Origin: Venturia oleaginea | Lineage: Eukaryota > Ascomycota > Dothideomycetes > Venturiales > Venturiaceae | Reading direction: 5' to 3' | Assembly (NCBI GenBank): GCA_013176395.1 | Contig: JABMLP010000003.1 | Location: 558,001-622,000, forward strand | Length of the DNA stretch: 64,000 nucleotides | In this document: positions 1-11,086 of the stretch, piece after piece | Layout: each line of letters starts with the position of its first letter | Position numbering within the stretch: the first letter of the stretch is position 1 | The notes under the pieces: model-generated | The model's database searches: none | Told to the model about the DNA's origin: nothing | Seen by the model: only the letters and a program-made list of their open reading frames with translations | Position numbers and translations under genes: made by a program

Positions 1-14
1 ACCGGATTGAGCGA

Positions 15-1373
15 ATGATCAAGGACCTCCACGGAAAGGGGCCATCGACGGAACGTCGCCTGTACTCCCATGTCGCGGCGGAGCCACCAAACTCCAAGAT
101 AGTCAGAGTCAACCTCAACGAAAATGTTGAGCTCACAGAAGAAGAAAGGAGAGATACGAACAAGATACTGGAAGCCTGCAGGAAGGATATGCCATCCGCG
201 GTTGGAGTCCACGTCCTCAAGAGCGGAGCGGTGGATGTCCATTTCAGGACCACTGCGGACAAGGACAGGTGCGCCCTCCAAGGAACCGGGGCGGCGACCA
301 CACAAGTACGAAGAGACTACTTCCTAGAGGTGATGGGAGTACACCGTGGAGTAGGAGTGGCCCACGGAAGAAACGCAGACAACACCCAGGTTCTGAGCGA
401 CATTATCATGGGGACTCAGAGACTATGCCCAGGGCTGAAGATTCACTCAGTTGCATGGAAGGACAAAGCCAAGAGATACAAAAGAAGGGACGGGCCGGCC
501 ACGGTCTCCGAACGGGCAGCGCTCTTGCTTGGGTTCAGTACCACAGAGCATAGGGACATGGTAATCCAGAAGGGGATTGTTATAAGAGGGGAGATTTACC
601 AGGCCAGGCTGTATGATCATACAGCCTCGATCAAGCAGTGTTACAAGTGCCAAGTCTGGGGACATGTCTCGGAGCATTGCACCTCAACGGTCAAGTGCGG
701 TAGATGCATGGGTGACCACGACACCAGGATATGCCCAGGGGCATTGAATGTCCACCGGTGTACAAACTGCAAGGGCGCACACCCCACGTGGGCTAGGAGA
801 CAGTGCAAGACCTTTGAAAGATATTTTGGGCAAGTGCAAGCAAAGAGGGCGGCCTTGCAGCAGCAATCCTGGATGATTAAGGACCGCGCCATCCAGGCAG
901 CACCCGAGTACGAAAAGCAGTTCCCACATGGATCGAACAAGCGTAGGGCCCCTAACGGTCCCGGTGGACCAGTTGGGAGGCCGCTCGGATCCACAAACAG
1001 GCCCAAGGTAGTGCCGAGACCCCAAGGGCAGGGGCACATCTTCGAGAAGGCTGGGTTCAGTACACCAACTACCAGAGGAAACCGACTCTCTATGGCACCC
1101 GAGTCTGCCTATGGAACGCCCATAGGAGAAAACCCAGACATCCCGACAAGGGCGGAAGCGACCCGGCCAGGGAGCGGGGGCAGCGGAAGAGGAATTGATA
1201 CTACCGGCAGCCCCCCGAGGTTCGGGGGGCTGCCGGCTATAGTGAGCAGCGGCACGCTACCGCCATCCATTATGGAGCAGACAATGGATAGGGAATTCAC
1301 GGGGGTAGCCGTGAGTTTTGGCGATGTAGCGCCACCTAGCACACCCCTTAACCCGATCTTACCCAATGTCTAG
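15..1373 (+). CDS. LINE ORF1, gag-like nucleic-acid-binding protein (5' partial)
   Basis: ORF1 of a Tad-type LINE, expected to bind the element RNA in a ribonucleoprotein particle. Three Cys/His knuckles follow one another around residues 212-270: CYKCQVWGHVSEHC (CX2CX4HX4C), CGRCMGDHDTRIC, and CTNC followed by H and a distant C. The C-terminal 150 residues are Gly/Pro/Arg-rich and low in complexity. The frame is already open upstream of the first ATG at 15 (codons for R, I, E, R), so the true start is probably left of the window. The stop overlaps the ORF2 start as ATGTCTAG (1366-1373), an arrangement that suggests termination-reinitiation for ORF2. There are no internal stops. Confidence 0.85.
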   Translation: MIKDLHGKGPSTERRLYSHVAAEPPNSKIVRVNLNENVELTEEERRDTNKILEACRKDMPSAVGVHVLKSGAVDVHFRTTADKDRCALQGTGAATTQVRRDYFLEVMGVHRGVGVAHGRNADNTQVLSDIIMGTQRLCPGLKIHSVAWKDKAKRYKRRDGPATVSERAALLLGFSTTEHRDMVIQKGIVIRGEIYQARLYDHTASIKQCYKCQVWGHVSEHCTSTVKCGRCMGDHDTRICPGALNVHRCTNCKGAHPTWARRQCKTFERYFGQVQAKRAALQQQSWMIKDRAIQAAPEYEKQFPHGSNKRRAPNGPGGPVGRPLGSTNRPKVVPRPQGQGHIFEKAGFSTPTTRGNRLSMAPESAYGTPIGENPDIPTRAEATRPGSGGSGRGIDTTGSPPRFGGLPAIVSSGTLPPSIMEQTMDREFTGVAVSFGDVAPPSTPLNPILPNV

Positions 1374-4300
1374 TGGACCTAGGACCGAGATCGTGCAGTA
1401 CAATTGTTGTAACGCTAACTACAACAAAGCTAGGTCGTTGATCGACCGCTTTCACCCAAAGATACAGAAAGTTATAGTGCTGCAGGAACCAATGGAGAAG
1501 AGAGGCACCACGTAATGCCCCCCGGGGTACACGTTGGCGTTTGAACCAAGGGGGGAGAGGGTGAGAGCGACGAAGGTGGCTTTTTTCATTAGCAAGGAGA
1601 TCGAGCCCGGAACATGGGCGGTCCGCTACTATGGCCCATGGGTCGCGGCGCTCGACATCAACCTCGACGGCTGGCCCGTTACACTTATCAATGTTTACAA
1701 CCCTATCACGAACGAAGTACGAATGACCACATGGCCACAAATACGGACAGCGATAGGGGAGGCGAAGGAGAACTACATGGTCTTAGAGGACATGAATGCA
1801 ACGCACCCGAGATGGGGCGGCATTGGCGCGAGGGCGACTCGCCAAGCCGATCATCTCTGGGAGAAGGTGGAAGCGTACAACCTGTATATGCTTACGAAGA
1901 GAGGGGAGCCGACTTGGGAAAGGAATGGAGACAAATCGACGATCGATCTCACGTTCGGGACTGAGGGGGTACACGCCAGGACCGTGTCCTGTCTCACGGA
2001 ACCAGGGTGGAGGGACCTCAAAGACCACCACCCTATCCGGATAGTTTTACAAGCAGAAACAACGAGGGCCACGGGCCTGGGTAGGTTCAATACCGACAGG
2101 ATGGATCCGCAAGAGTTCAGAGAGAGAGTCGCGGCCTCCGGATGGCAAAGTTCCGGAGATAGAATGGTGGCGCTACAGGAGGCCATACACCAAGCCCTGG
2201 TGGAACTGTGCCCCAGGATCAAACCAGGAAGAAAAGAGAGGAAAGGGTGGTCCCCCCGCGCTGCAGAACTGGTCAAGGAGAAGGATGATGCCCGTCGGGA
2301 CTACAAAAGAAGCTTTGCGGCCAGAGATAGGGAAAGGTTGCGGACGGCCACCAAAGCCCTAGATCGGGAAATTCGGAGACTCTCTAGGGACAATTGGAGG
2401 ACCTTCCTAGATGAGTTTACCAATGACCCCGCCGTACCACACAACAAAGGGCTATGGACAATGTCAAAATGGAGCCGCAAAGGAGCGCCCGGTCTCCCCC
2501 AAATGCCCGATCTGGTCGATCCGAGAACAGGCAGGAAAAGCAAGGACATGGCCGATATAGCGTGGATCCTGGCGGAGAAATTCTTTCCCGCGCAGCAGGA
2601 GGCTGATCTCAGCGACATCGAAGGGGGACCAGGATCAGACCGGCCGTGAGTCATACGGGTCGAGGGCGAAGAAGTGCCGGATATTACAGAGGAGATGATC
2701 GAGACGGTTATCTTGGAAATGCCCAATAGGAAAGTCCCAGGGCCGGACGAGATCCAGAACGAAGCTATCAAGCTGCTGGTGGAGGACATTAAGAAGCCGG
2801 TTGCGGAAGCGGTACAGACCATGCTTGAGACTGGAGGCCTCCCGCCGTCATTTAAGGAATCCATCACGTGCGTCCTGAAGAAGGAGGGCAAGGGCGACTA
2901 CACTGACCCGGGAGCGTACCGGCCCATCCAATTGGAAAATACACCTGCGAAGCTGGTGGAGAAGGTGGTCGCGCAGCAACTCACAGCTTTTGCTGAGAAA
3001 AGCGGCGCACTGCCGTGGAACCAGTTTGGCGGGAGGAAGCAGAGGTCCACTCTCTCCGCGGTAACGTTTCTGCGCAGCAGTATACACACGTCATGGAAAT
3101 CAACCGCCAAAAAGATTCTAACCATGTTAAGTCTTGACCTCAAAGGGGCTTTCGACCATGTATCGCACAGGAGGTTAATGCACATACTATGGAGCAAGGG
3201 AGTGCCGGCATGGATTCTGAGGTTTATTGAAAGTTTCTTGGAAGGGAGGCGAACCAAGGTGTCCTTTACCGGATTTACGAGCGAGTGGACTTCAGCCAGG
3301 ACCGGGATACCGCAGGGGTCCAACCTCTCACCGATACTCTTCCTCTTCTTTATCTCGGAGCTACTCGAGGAATTCCAGACACCAAACGATGGGCTGGTCG
3401 GCTTTGGCTTCGTGGACGACACAAACTTGATTGCTTGGGGGGTATCGGCCGCAGATAACTGCCGGAGACTAACCGTTGCACATGACAGATGTATCGCTTG
3501 GGCAAAGAGACATGGGGCGACATTTAACCCCACAAAGTACCAACTAATGCACTTCAAGCAGGCCAAACGGACGGAGGCCCAGCCAGGGGACATGGACTCT
3601 ACAGTAGTGGTTGATGGGACTCCAGTAAAGGTAATGAAGAAGGAGATCAGGATGCTCGGGGTCTGGTTCGATCCGTCGTTGAGTTGGGAGTCTCATATGA
3701 ACAGAGCCATCGGCAAGGCCAGGGCAGCTATGGGAGCAATGGGGCGGCTGGTAGCCGGAATATTTGGACCATCATTGCGGAAGTCCAGACTCATTTATAT
3801 AGCAGTGGTAAGACCTACACTCCTATATGGGATCCAGGCGTGGGGATGCAATGACCGAGCTGGAGGTATTACGCGGGCACCGTACATGGAGCGATTGGCA
3901 AGAGTCCAGAGGGACTGCCTTAGGAAGGTAACCGGGGGCTATAGGCGAACCCCCGTTGTTGCGCTGGAAAGGGAGACGTCGGTCCAGCCGATGGACCTAT
4001 ACGTGGAGCAGCTCGTCCTGGAACGAGTAGGAGCGGTAAAGGACCACCCGGTGGAAAAAGAGATACAACACACAGTTGAACTCATGTGGAGGGACATGGA
4101 GGCTGTCCCCCCACCACCAAGGGGGAGAAAAAGGAGAGGAAGACCCAGGGTACTCCCCCGGCGACCGGAGGCACCGGCGGAGATGGGAGCTGCTAGACTA
4201 GCACTACGGGAGACGCAGTCCAACGAAATGCCTCAGTATGCTCCCGCAGAGCTACCCAACTTATACTATGGAGGACCGGAGCCAGAGCCAAGACCGGGTC

Positions 4301-4998
4301 GACGACCCATTCATACCGTTAGGAATAACCCCAACCTCCCGTCAACAAGACCAACGCTAGGGAGACCTACACATGAAGTGGGACCCTACAACCAGAGACG
4401 GGCCATTGCTAGGACGAGAAGGGAGCGAGGAAGGCCCGACGCTGAGGAACCGGGAGCCGAAAATAGGAGAAGAAGAGCTCGAAGGGGGGGAAACCTGCAT
4501 AAATATAGGCTGCCCTCCAAAATCTCCGCGCTGCTGGAGGAGATATGGAGGGCAAGGTGGGAGGAGAAGAGAAGGAACAAGGCCGGTGCGACTTGGTCCA
4601 AGGAGTGGGAGGACGAGACACTGGGACTGTACGATGGCCTCACGAAACTTGAAGCTACAGCGGTTTTTTTGATGAGAACAGAGGTATTGGGACTCCGGTC
4701 CTGGCTGGCAGCAATACATGTGCTAGGGATAAACCCGGAATGCGCGTGTGGATGGCGACACCAGACACTAATTCATGTATTCGACTTCTGCCCCAGATAC
4801 AATAGAGACCATCTGAGGAGCGAAACTGGTACAACATCGATACGTACGGCACTCAATACCAGCAAGGGATGCAAGGCTGCTGCTAGGTGGATGCTCGACA
4901 ATAATACCCTGCCCTATCTTACCGTGGCAAACAACGCACAAAAGGAGGACAGGTCAAACTTCTCCGCGGCACCGCGGCTGGTGGGGAGAATTGAGTAA
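1366..4998 (+). pseudogene. LINE ORF2 (endonuclease - reverse transcriptase), two in-frame stops
   Basis: A single reading frame from ATG 1366 to the stop at 4998, broken by TAA at 1513-1515 and TGA at 2647-2649. Frame is kept across both breaks, so they are point mutations. The first segment encodes an APE-like endonuclease: VLEDMNATHPRWGG (usual GDxN motif, here EDMN), STIDLTF, and DHHPIR for the final His motif. The second encodes a reverse transcriptase with FDHVSHRRLM, GIPQGSNLSP and the active-site box FVDD (near 3409). The C-terminal part has the LGLYDGLTKLEATAVFLMRT block and a CxC..H....C motif (ECACGW, then HVFDFC) seen in fungal Tad elements. No RNase H motif was recognised. Both stops can arise by C-to-T change (CAA to TAA, CGA to TGA), compatible with RIP or methyl-C deamination. 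Confidence 0.85.
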
Positions 4999-5709
4999 GA
5001 AGACACAGAGTAGAAGGGGGGACGAGCAGAGACTACGGACGGGAAGGAGGAGAAGCTGAAGTGAGAAATGAGCGGAATTCCCGAGCCATGGACGGTACAA
5101 ACACTGTCCATCAGCACGAACTCCAACCAACCAGGAGAAAGCGTTAGAGAGCTGAAGGTGCGATGAGGGTCTTGAGGAGGGACCGAGGAGAGAAGGGGAG
5201 GTGTGGACTGAAGATTGCTGTGAGGTGAAGGAGGGAGGAGAGATTGGGTGGAAGTTGTTTATTTATTAACGGCGCGTTACCAGAGCGCGCCGTGTCCGTT
5301 ACCACGCCCTCACCTGGACTCGCAATGTTTGGGTCCTCACGATGCTTGGCATATTGAATCCTGGTGTTGTAAAAATCCTGGACCCTGGATTTACAACAAC
5401 AATGGCCAACTCGGAAACTAGACAACACCGGCCCGGAACAGAGGATTGGGAGCATTAGGACCGGAGGGTGTCCTATACTGACCACAGTATAGATGACTCG
5501 GGTAGTGAACGGGGGGGCATAGTTCGACGGCGCCGGTCCATGGACGGGGCGCGGTCTGGAAAGTGACGAAAGGCTTTTTTATCCCAGAGAGTTGGGTTTT
5601 TGCAATTGTAGATAGAGATTGTGGGCACACGGCACATACGCCATTACATACCACGTAAAAATCCGATTATTATTATTATGTTCTGTTCAATCCCAGCTAA
5701 TACCTATAG
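4999..5709 (+). other. LINE 3' region and junction with the catalase gene
   Basis: No coding sequence recognised. The stretch has short hairpins (GGCGCG...GCGCGCC near 5271-5292; GTTGTAAA...TTTACAAC near 5363-5399) and a short (ATT)n run near 5665-5678. At its right end CTAAT and TAG (5697-5709) look like an intron branch point and acceptor placed just before the first homologous catalase codon. Where the LINE ends and host sequence begins cannot be decided by eye. Confidence 0.5.
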
Positions 5710-7418
5710 ATATCGTTGGCAACAACATTCCGGTGTTCTTCATCCAAGATGCGATCTTATTCCCCGATCTTGTCCATGCCGTCAAGCCTAGCCCCGATAG
5801 CGAGATTCCACAGGCTGCAACCGCACATGACTCTGCGTGGGACTTCTTCAGCGGCACACCTAGTGCACTACACACTCTTTTCTGGGCAATGGCAGGGCAG
5901 GGCATAGTGCGTTCATTCCGACATATGGACGGCTTCGGTGTGCATACCTTTCGGATAGTCACCAACGATGGCAAATCTAAGCTCGTGAAATGGCATTTCA
6001 AGACCTTGCAGGGTAAAGCCGCTTTGGTGTGGGAAGAGGCGCAGGCACTCGCAGGCAAGAACGCTGATTTTCATCGCGAGGATCTGTTCGAATCAATCAA
6101 TGCTGGTCATTTCTTCGAATGGGAATTCGGTGTTCAAATCATGGATGAGGATGATCAGCTCAAGTTTGGCTTTGATCTTCTCGACCCTACCAAGATCGTC
6201 CCAGAAGAGCTAGTGCCGATCACGAAGCTTGGGAAAATGACATTGAATCGTAACCCCACCAACTACTTTGCCGAGACAGAACAGGTCATGTTTCAGCCTG
6301 GACACATCGTTCGCGGTATCGACTTCAGCGACGATACTCTCCTCCAGGGCCGCATTTTCTCCTATCTCGATACTCAAATCAATCGACACGGCAATCCGAA
6401 TTTTGAGCAGCTACCCATCAACCAGCCGCGTGTACCTGTTCATAACAACAATCGCGATGGAGCAGGTCAAATGTTCATTCACGCGAACCAAGCCGCGTAC
6501 TCGCCAAATACGCTGAATGGTGGCTCTCCAAAGCAGGCAACTCAACAACAAGGCCGCGGCTTCTTTACTGCTCCTGGAAGAAGTGTCTCTGGTTCTCTAG
6601 TCCGTAATGTCGGTCCAACATTCAACAAAGATTTCTGGTCTCAACCACGTCTGTTCTTCAACTCCCTGGTCCCACAGGAGCAACAATTCCTCATCAATGC
6701 TATCAGGTTTGAAACTTCCCATCTGAAATCAACACAGGTGAAGAAGAACATTCTTGTCCAGCTCAACAAGATATCGAACGAGATATCGACACAAGTAGCA
6801 AGGGTTTTGGGACTGCCCGCTCCAGCACCTGATTCACAATTCTACCATGATCGGAGGACGGTTGGGGCCTCGCAGTATGAGAAACCGCTTCTCTCCTTGA
6901 AAGGCCTCAAAGTGGGTCTCCTCGCTACATCACAAACCGCCAATTCTGCCAATGCAGTAAAACGCTCCCTCGCAAACGAAGGTGTTCAACTCGTTGTTGT
7001 CGCGGAATTGCTCGCGCCTGGAGTGGACATGACATATAGCTCCGCAGATGCTGTGAATTTCGATGGTGTCATTGTCGCCATGGGTGCTCAGCAAATCTTC
7101 TCGAATAACGCAAGTTCGTCATCACTCTATCCCACTGGACGACCTCAACAGATTCTCCTTGACTCGTATCGCTATGGAAAGCCTATTGGATTTATGGGAG
7201 ATAACCAAGCTCAGAATGATGCGAGGATTCCAGGTGGTCCTGGCGTCTATGTTGAGGATGGAGTGGCCGCTAAAACGAGGAGAGGATATGGAAATAGTAA
7301 CACCGAGGAGATAGGTCAGGCTGTTGTTACGAGTGATATGGCACAGAGCTTTAAAGAAGGGTTGAAACAGTTCAAATTCTTGAACCGCTTCCCCGTGGAG
7401 AAAAAGCTGGCCGTTTAG
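5710..7418 (+). pseudogene. large-subunit (clade 2) catalase, N-terminus missing
   Basis: A haem catalase, which converts H2O2 to water and oxygen. Homology begins abruptly at (D)IVGNNIPVFFIQDA and continues to the stop. It covers the second part of the catalase fold, including the RIFSYLDTQINRHG block that carries the proximal haem Tyr, and then a C-terminal flavodoxin/DJ-1-like domain (from KGLKVGLLATSQTA to the end) found only in large-subunit catalases. About the first 150-200 residues, with the catalytic His and the distal haem pocket, are absent. The LINE lies immediately upstream. A CTAAT..TAG acceptor precedes the first homologous codon, so the visible part looks like one downstream exon. 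Either the LINE sits in an intron with the 5' exons left of the window, or the 5' part has been lost. The upstream in-frame ATG at 5619 is not a plausible catalase start. Confidence 0.8.
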
Positions 7419-8535
7419 CAGGTCAGGGTTTGGGGAATGGCGTTTTTATTGAATATGAATCATTGACACGTTCAATGAAACCTCCCCCTTACACCTTTCT
7501 TGGACCGGCTGGAGATTGAAAGCATGATGAATATCGGTCGGCACAATACACTGGTGAGATTTTCTTTTTACCTTGCTAACATTGTCGAACGCTACACTGT
7601 TATTGGGATCACTCTCGAATAACAGTGTCGTACTTGATGTACAGCACGATATCCTCTATACCAGTCAGATTCCATCTCGGGTCCTGGACAATTCTTTGTG
7701 GAAGAAATTCTTGCCCGCCCAATATAATACGCGCTATCGCAAATTTGTTTTCGGGTCCTTGAGACCTCCTTTTCCCCATCTTTTCTCCATCTCCACCTTC
7801 TCCATATAGTATCGGACCATAGTATCATCTGAGCTTTTTGCATGCGAGAATGGCATCTTTTTGTTCAATATCCATGACGCCAGGAATCTCGAGTATTCCA
7901 TATCTCCCAAGGTAATTACCGTGCTATCCAAACATTTGGACCCGTCGAAAGTGGCGGGGAAACGGAGAGATTCTTCCGACGAAATGAATGTGTTCACCAC
8001 CGATTTATAATGACAACCCAGAGTTTATCCCGTTTCCAAAGAGTTTATTCACAAGACAGTCGGCCTTTGCTTCTAGCGGAGAGGACTTTTTATCGATTCG
8101 CGGTGAAACTCAAGGTTGAACTTTGATTATGGAGTTGGTGGTGATGGGTTTGTGGTTAATGATTCTTCGTGAGCGGATATCGTTGGGAGTGGACTGAGGG
8201 CTTAGGTTGGGTGTGATTGAGTTTGGTTGCATTGGTGGTTTACTGGGGTAATAGCAATAGTAATAACACAGTGGGGTCATTGATTGAGGTCGCTCCCACT
8301 ACTTCGAACCCGGAGATCTAGTTGTCTATGAGTAGTCTTTCAATTTGTGATCGATCTGGTGATGCTAGGATAGGTTATCGCCAGACTTCTATCGAGATCG
8401 ATCGTGATTGCAAGAAGATGAACAGGTTCGGTTGTAAGTAGAGGGGACATCAATTAGAAGATGCACCGAGATAGTAAGACTCGACGATTTGCATGCGCCA
8501 AAAGCGTTGAATTCATGATCATGAACGTATCGTAA
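7419..8535. other. intergenic, catalase 3' side to HIS5 3' side
   Basis: Lies between two converging genes. Short ORFs here show no recognisable motif and no codon-like continuity. I see no repeat or RNA gene. Confidence 0.5.
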
Positions 8536-9944
8536 TTATGCCAAAATACCGTTAGCAACTCTCTCTTTGACCTCTTCCTCCTTGGCCCCGTTCTGTCTTG
8601 TCGAACCTGAGTGAACAGAACTTATGACCAATTCAATCTCCTTCAAAAACCTATCGACCTCCTCTTTCGTGCCAACCGTGATCCTCAGACAGCCAAAACA
8701 TCCCAACTCTTTACCTCTGAATCTGACGACAACGCCCTTCTCTTCTGCTAGTGCTTCGTATACTTTTAGCGCCACCTCATTGCTTGGTTTGCCCTCTTTG
8801 TCCAGTATTTCCACAAGCAAGAAATTTGAAGCTGTGCCACCTCTGAATCTGCCTATCCCATGAACCTTAGGCAGATCCATCAATAGTCTATCCCTCTGCA
8901 CCAAAATCTTTGCTTTCTTGCTCTCCATAACCTTCAAGTGCTTCGGTTGCAGTGCTGTACAAGCCAGTTGACTTGTTGGATTCGAGATGTTATATGGTGC
9001 CTTCAAATTATTCAACAGTGACGCGATGGCCGGATCCGTGAACGCAGCACCCAATCGTATTCCAGCCAGTCCAAATGCTTTGGAGAGAGTTTGCATGACG
9101 ACCAGATTTGGGAACTCGAGAACCCATTCTGCCAGAGAGCTGTTTTCGGGTGCGAAATCGATGTATGCCTCGTCCAGAACTACGATACCATTCCAAGTCG
9201 GATGTTCCAGAATTGGTAGGACCGATTCTTTTGGTATAAGTGTGCCTGTGGGATTTCCTGGCGAACAAAGATATACCAATTTAATGGCTGGATCGGAGGA
9301 TAGCGTTCCGAGTATCTTCGGAACATCGATGGCGAATTGTTGTTCAGGGAGGAGCGGGACGTGGACGACACTGATGTCGTTTACTTGTGCCGATACAGCA
9401 TACATGCCATATGTTGGTGGACATGTCAGAATTTTGTCTTTGCCAGGAGAGCAGAAGCAGCGGAGGAGGTTGTCTATCGCTTCATCGGACCCGACGCCTA
9501 CGAATAGGTTGGCGGATGTAAGGCTCTTGGACGTGTGGGTATGGGTATTTCGTAGCTTGCAGAGGAGGTTCTTTAGATGGTATTGGTGGGGATCTGGATA
9601 GCGGTTGAGGCCTACGATCGTGTGTGTCAGTATTTAGACATGTCTTCCATAGATTCGAGCTCCGGATCACTCACCAAGCAAATCAACCTCAATCCTTCCA
9701 TTGCTAGCGGAACCTCCATCCAGCTCACTTTCCTCGTTCAAGTCTAATCCGGGCCCGTAAGCATTCTCGTTTGCATCGAGCAATATGTTGGTGCCGTCAT
9801 CTTTGTAGTCGCTTCAGCAATGGTCAATCGAGGGATTGCGGGAAGGGTGAGGGACATTGCTTACTCTCGAGCACACCTGTACGGCTGCAAGGCCAAGATA
9901 TTCGGCCTTGCGCACTTGGAGAGGTCGAATTGTGATTTACACAT
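8536..9944 (-). CDS. HIS5: histidinol-phosphate aminotransferase
   Basis: A PLP enzyme of histidine biosynthesis: imidazole-acetol phosphate + glutamate to histidinol phosphate + 2-oxoglutarate. Spliced model complement(8536..9611, 9675..9811, 9865..9944), 430 aa, with introns of 63 and 53 bp. Exon 1 starts MCKSQFDLSKCARPNIL and joins in frame to CARDDYKDDGTNILLDANEN, a hallmark of this family. Further family features are VGVGSDEAIDNLLRCF, CSPGNPTGT, VVLDEAYIDF (PLP Asp/Tyr), and TLSKAFGLAGIRLG with the Schiff-base Lys. The C-terminus has FRG and CLRITVGT for substrate phosphate and carboxylate binding. Length is normal for fungal HIS5 and no breaks are seen. ATG 9944 is favoured because the N-terminal residues match the family start. 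Its gene order with the downstream-facing ChaC (gap 177 bp, same strand) is tandem, with no sign of coexpression. Confidence 0.93.
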
Positions 9945-10121
9945 GGCTGTAGGTCTGTTGAGGAGCAAGCAAGTCGGAGTTTATCATGATTCCAAAGAAA
10001 GTTATGTTCCGATATCGCTAAACTCCGTTTCCAAAATGAGTCACGAGCAAGGCTGAATTTGCTAGTCTTGGAGACATGTTGTATCGATGTTCTAATCTTC
10101 ATGTTGTTCAGACCTCCTTCT

Positions 10122-11086
10122 CTACTTCTCTTGTTCTTCCGTAGTGCCGACTGTATGCAATTCTGGCCCCGTCGTCTGCTCATTTATCTCCCATCCACCT
10201 CTGGACTCAAGCGTCTTTGCTCTCGAAGTCAAATCGCTGATATGCCCATCTTGGCTTTCGAAACTCAAAGACAGTAACGCCTCATCAAGCATATACAGGT
10301 ATTCTCGATTGGGACCGCTGGGTCCTGTGCTTCTCAGAATATGCGCTGCAAGCTGTTGAGGATCTTGCGGCCCCATGAATTGAGGATTGTTTGGCATGCC
10401 TATATATACCAGACACTTTATTGGCTCGGGCAGTGTGCTCCCCGATCCTGGAGAAAATTCAGAGCCATCTGCTGGATGAAATGGGGTGTACCGTATAGAA
10501 TATCCGTTGATTTCACGAATGTCCAAGTACGAACGAACTTCCTCATCGTGCTCTGGCGGGATATGGTATGCAGCCCCCCAGACTTTTTCGTTTGGGGCGG
10601 AATAATGCTGCGGTTTGATGAGTGACAGCAAGACTTGTCAAGCGAGGAAGCAATACATGATCTACAAGTGTGTCATAGTGCGCTCGATCAATGAGCGTGA
10701 CTATACGACCAGGAGCTTCAGGAGTGCCGCGATGATCCTCGCTACAAATCTTTTAGATATTCGGTGATGAAAGAAGCATTGCACCTCGTACCTCGCCTGA
10801 TTTTGCTTTCAGCTGAGATGTGAAAAGTTTAGACGAAGACATACCTGCCAAAATCGGCGGATATATCCATTAATGTAGCCCGGGACACGTTGATCTTTTG
10901 CCAAGAGTGAGTCGGTGAGGGCGAGTTGATTCTCAGAGAAAGTAGTAGCTACCGAAATGAGGAGGTGGTTTCCATATTAGGCTCCTGAAATGGTTGGATT
11001 AGACGTCGTTCAAAGGAGCGAGAATGGCGGGTAAATTACCCATAACCAAAGAGCCAGAAGCCTTTGGCAGAATCCTGCGATAACAT
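10122..11086 (-). CDS. ChaC-type glutathione-specific gamma-glutamylcyclotransferase
   Basis: Cleaves glutathione to 5-oxoproline and Cys-Gly in the cytosol. Five-exon model complement(10122..10607, 10657..10749, 10845..10894, 10953..10984, 11040..11086), 235 aa, with introns of 49, 95, 58 and 55 bp. Joined exons give FWLFGYGSLIWKPPPHFDQR, with the YGSLxW substrate-loop motif, then VPGYINGYIRRFWQ, SEDHRGTPEAPGRIVTLID, SAPNEKVWGAAYHI and a C-terminal helical region ending LDEALLSL. This is the full ChaC fold in order. The acceptor at 10749 was chosen because it keeps frame and gives FWQICSEDHRG; a nearby AG (giving FWQDHRG) is the alternative. Start ATG 11086 (MLSQDSAKGFW) is the only nearby in-frame ATG. 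The last 50 residues are charged and unconserved, as usual. Confidence 0.88.

Larger units (their letters stand above)
1..5270 (+). mobile_element. Tad/I-type LINE retrotransposon, 5' end outside window
   Basis: A non-LTR element with two ORFs: a gag-like ORF1 with three zinc knuckles, and an ORF2 with endonuclease, reverse transcriptase and a C-terminal Cys/His motif. The arrangement and the C-terminal region are typical of fungal Tad-type LINEs. The 5' end lies left of the window. The 3' end is not resolved: stops follow the ORF2 end at 4998, there is no obvious poly(A) tail, and 5000-5700 has no recognisable coding. ORF2 has two in-frame stops, so this copy is probably not autonomous. It sits directly upstream of a catalase that lacks its N-terminus. 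Confidence 0.85.

Noticed and set aside
5619..5709. Upstream in-frame extension of the catalase from ATG 5619
   Set aside because: The 30 residues do not look like catalase, and an acceptor-like CTAAT..TAG lies just before the first homologous codon.
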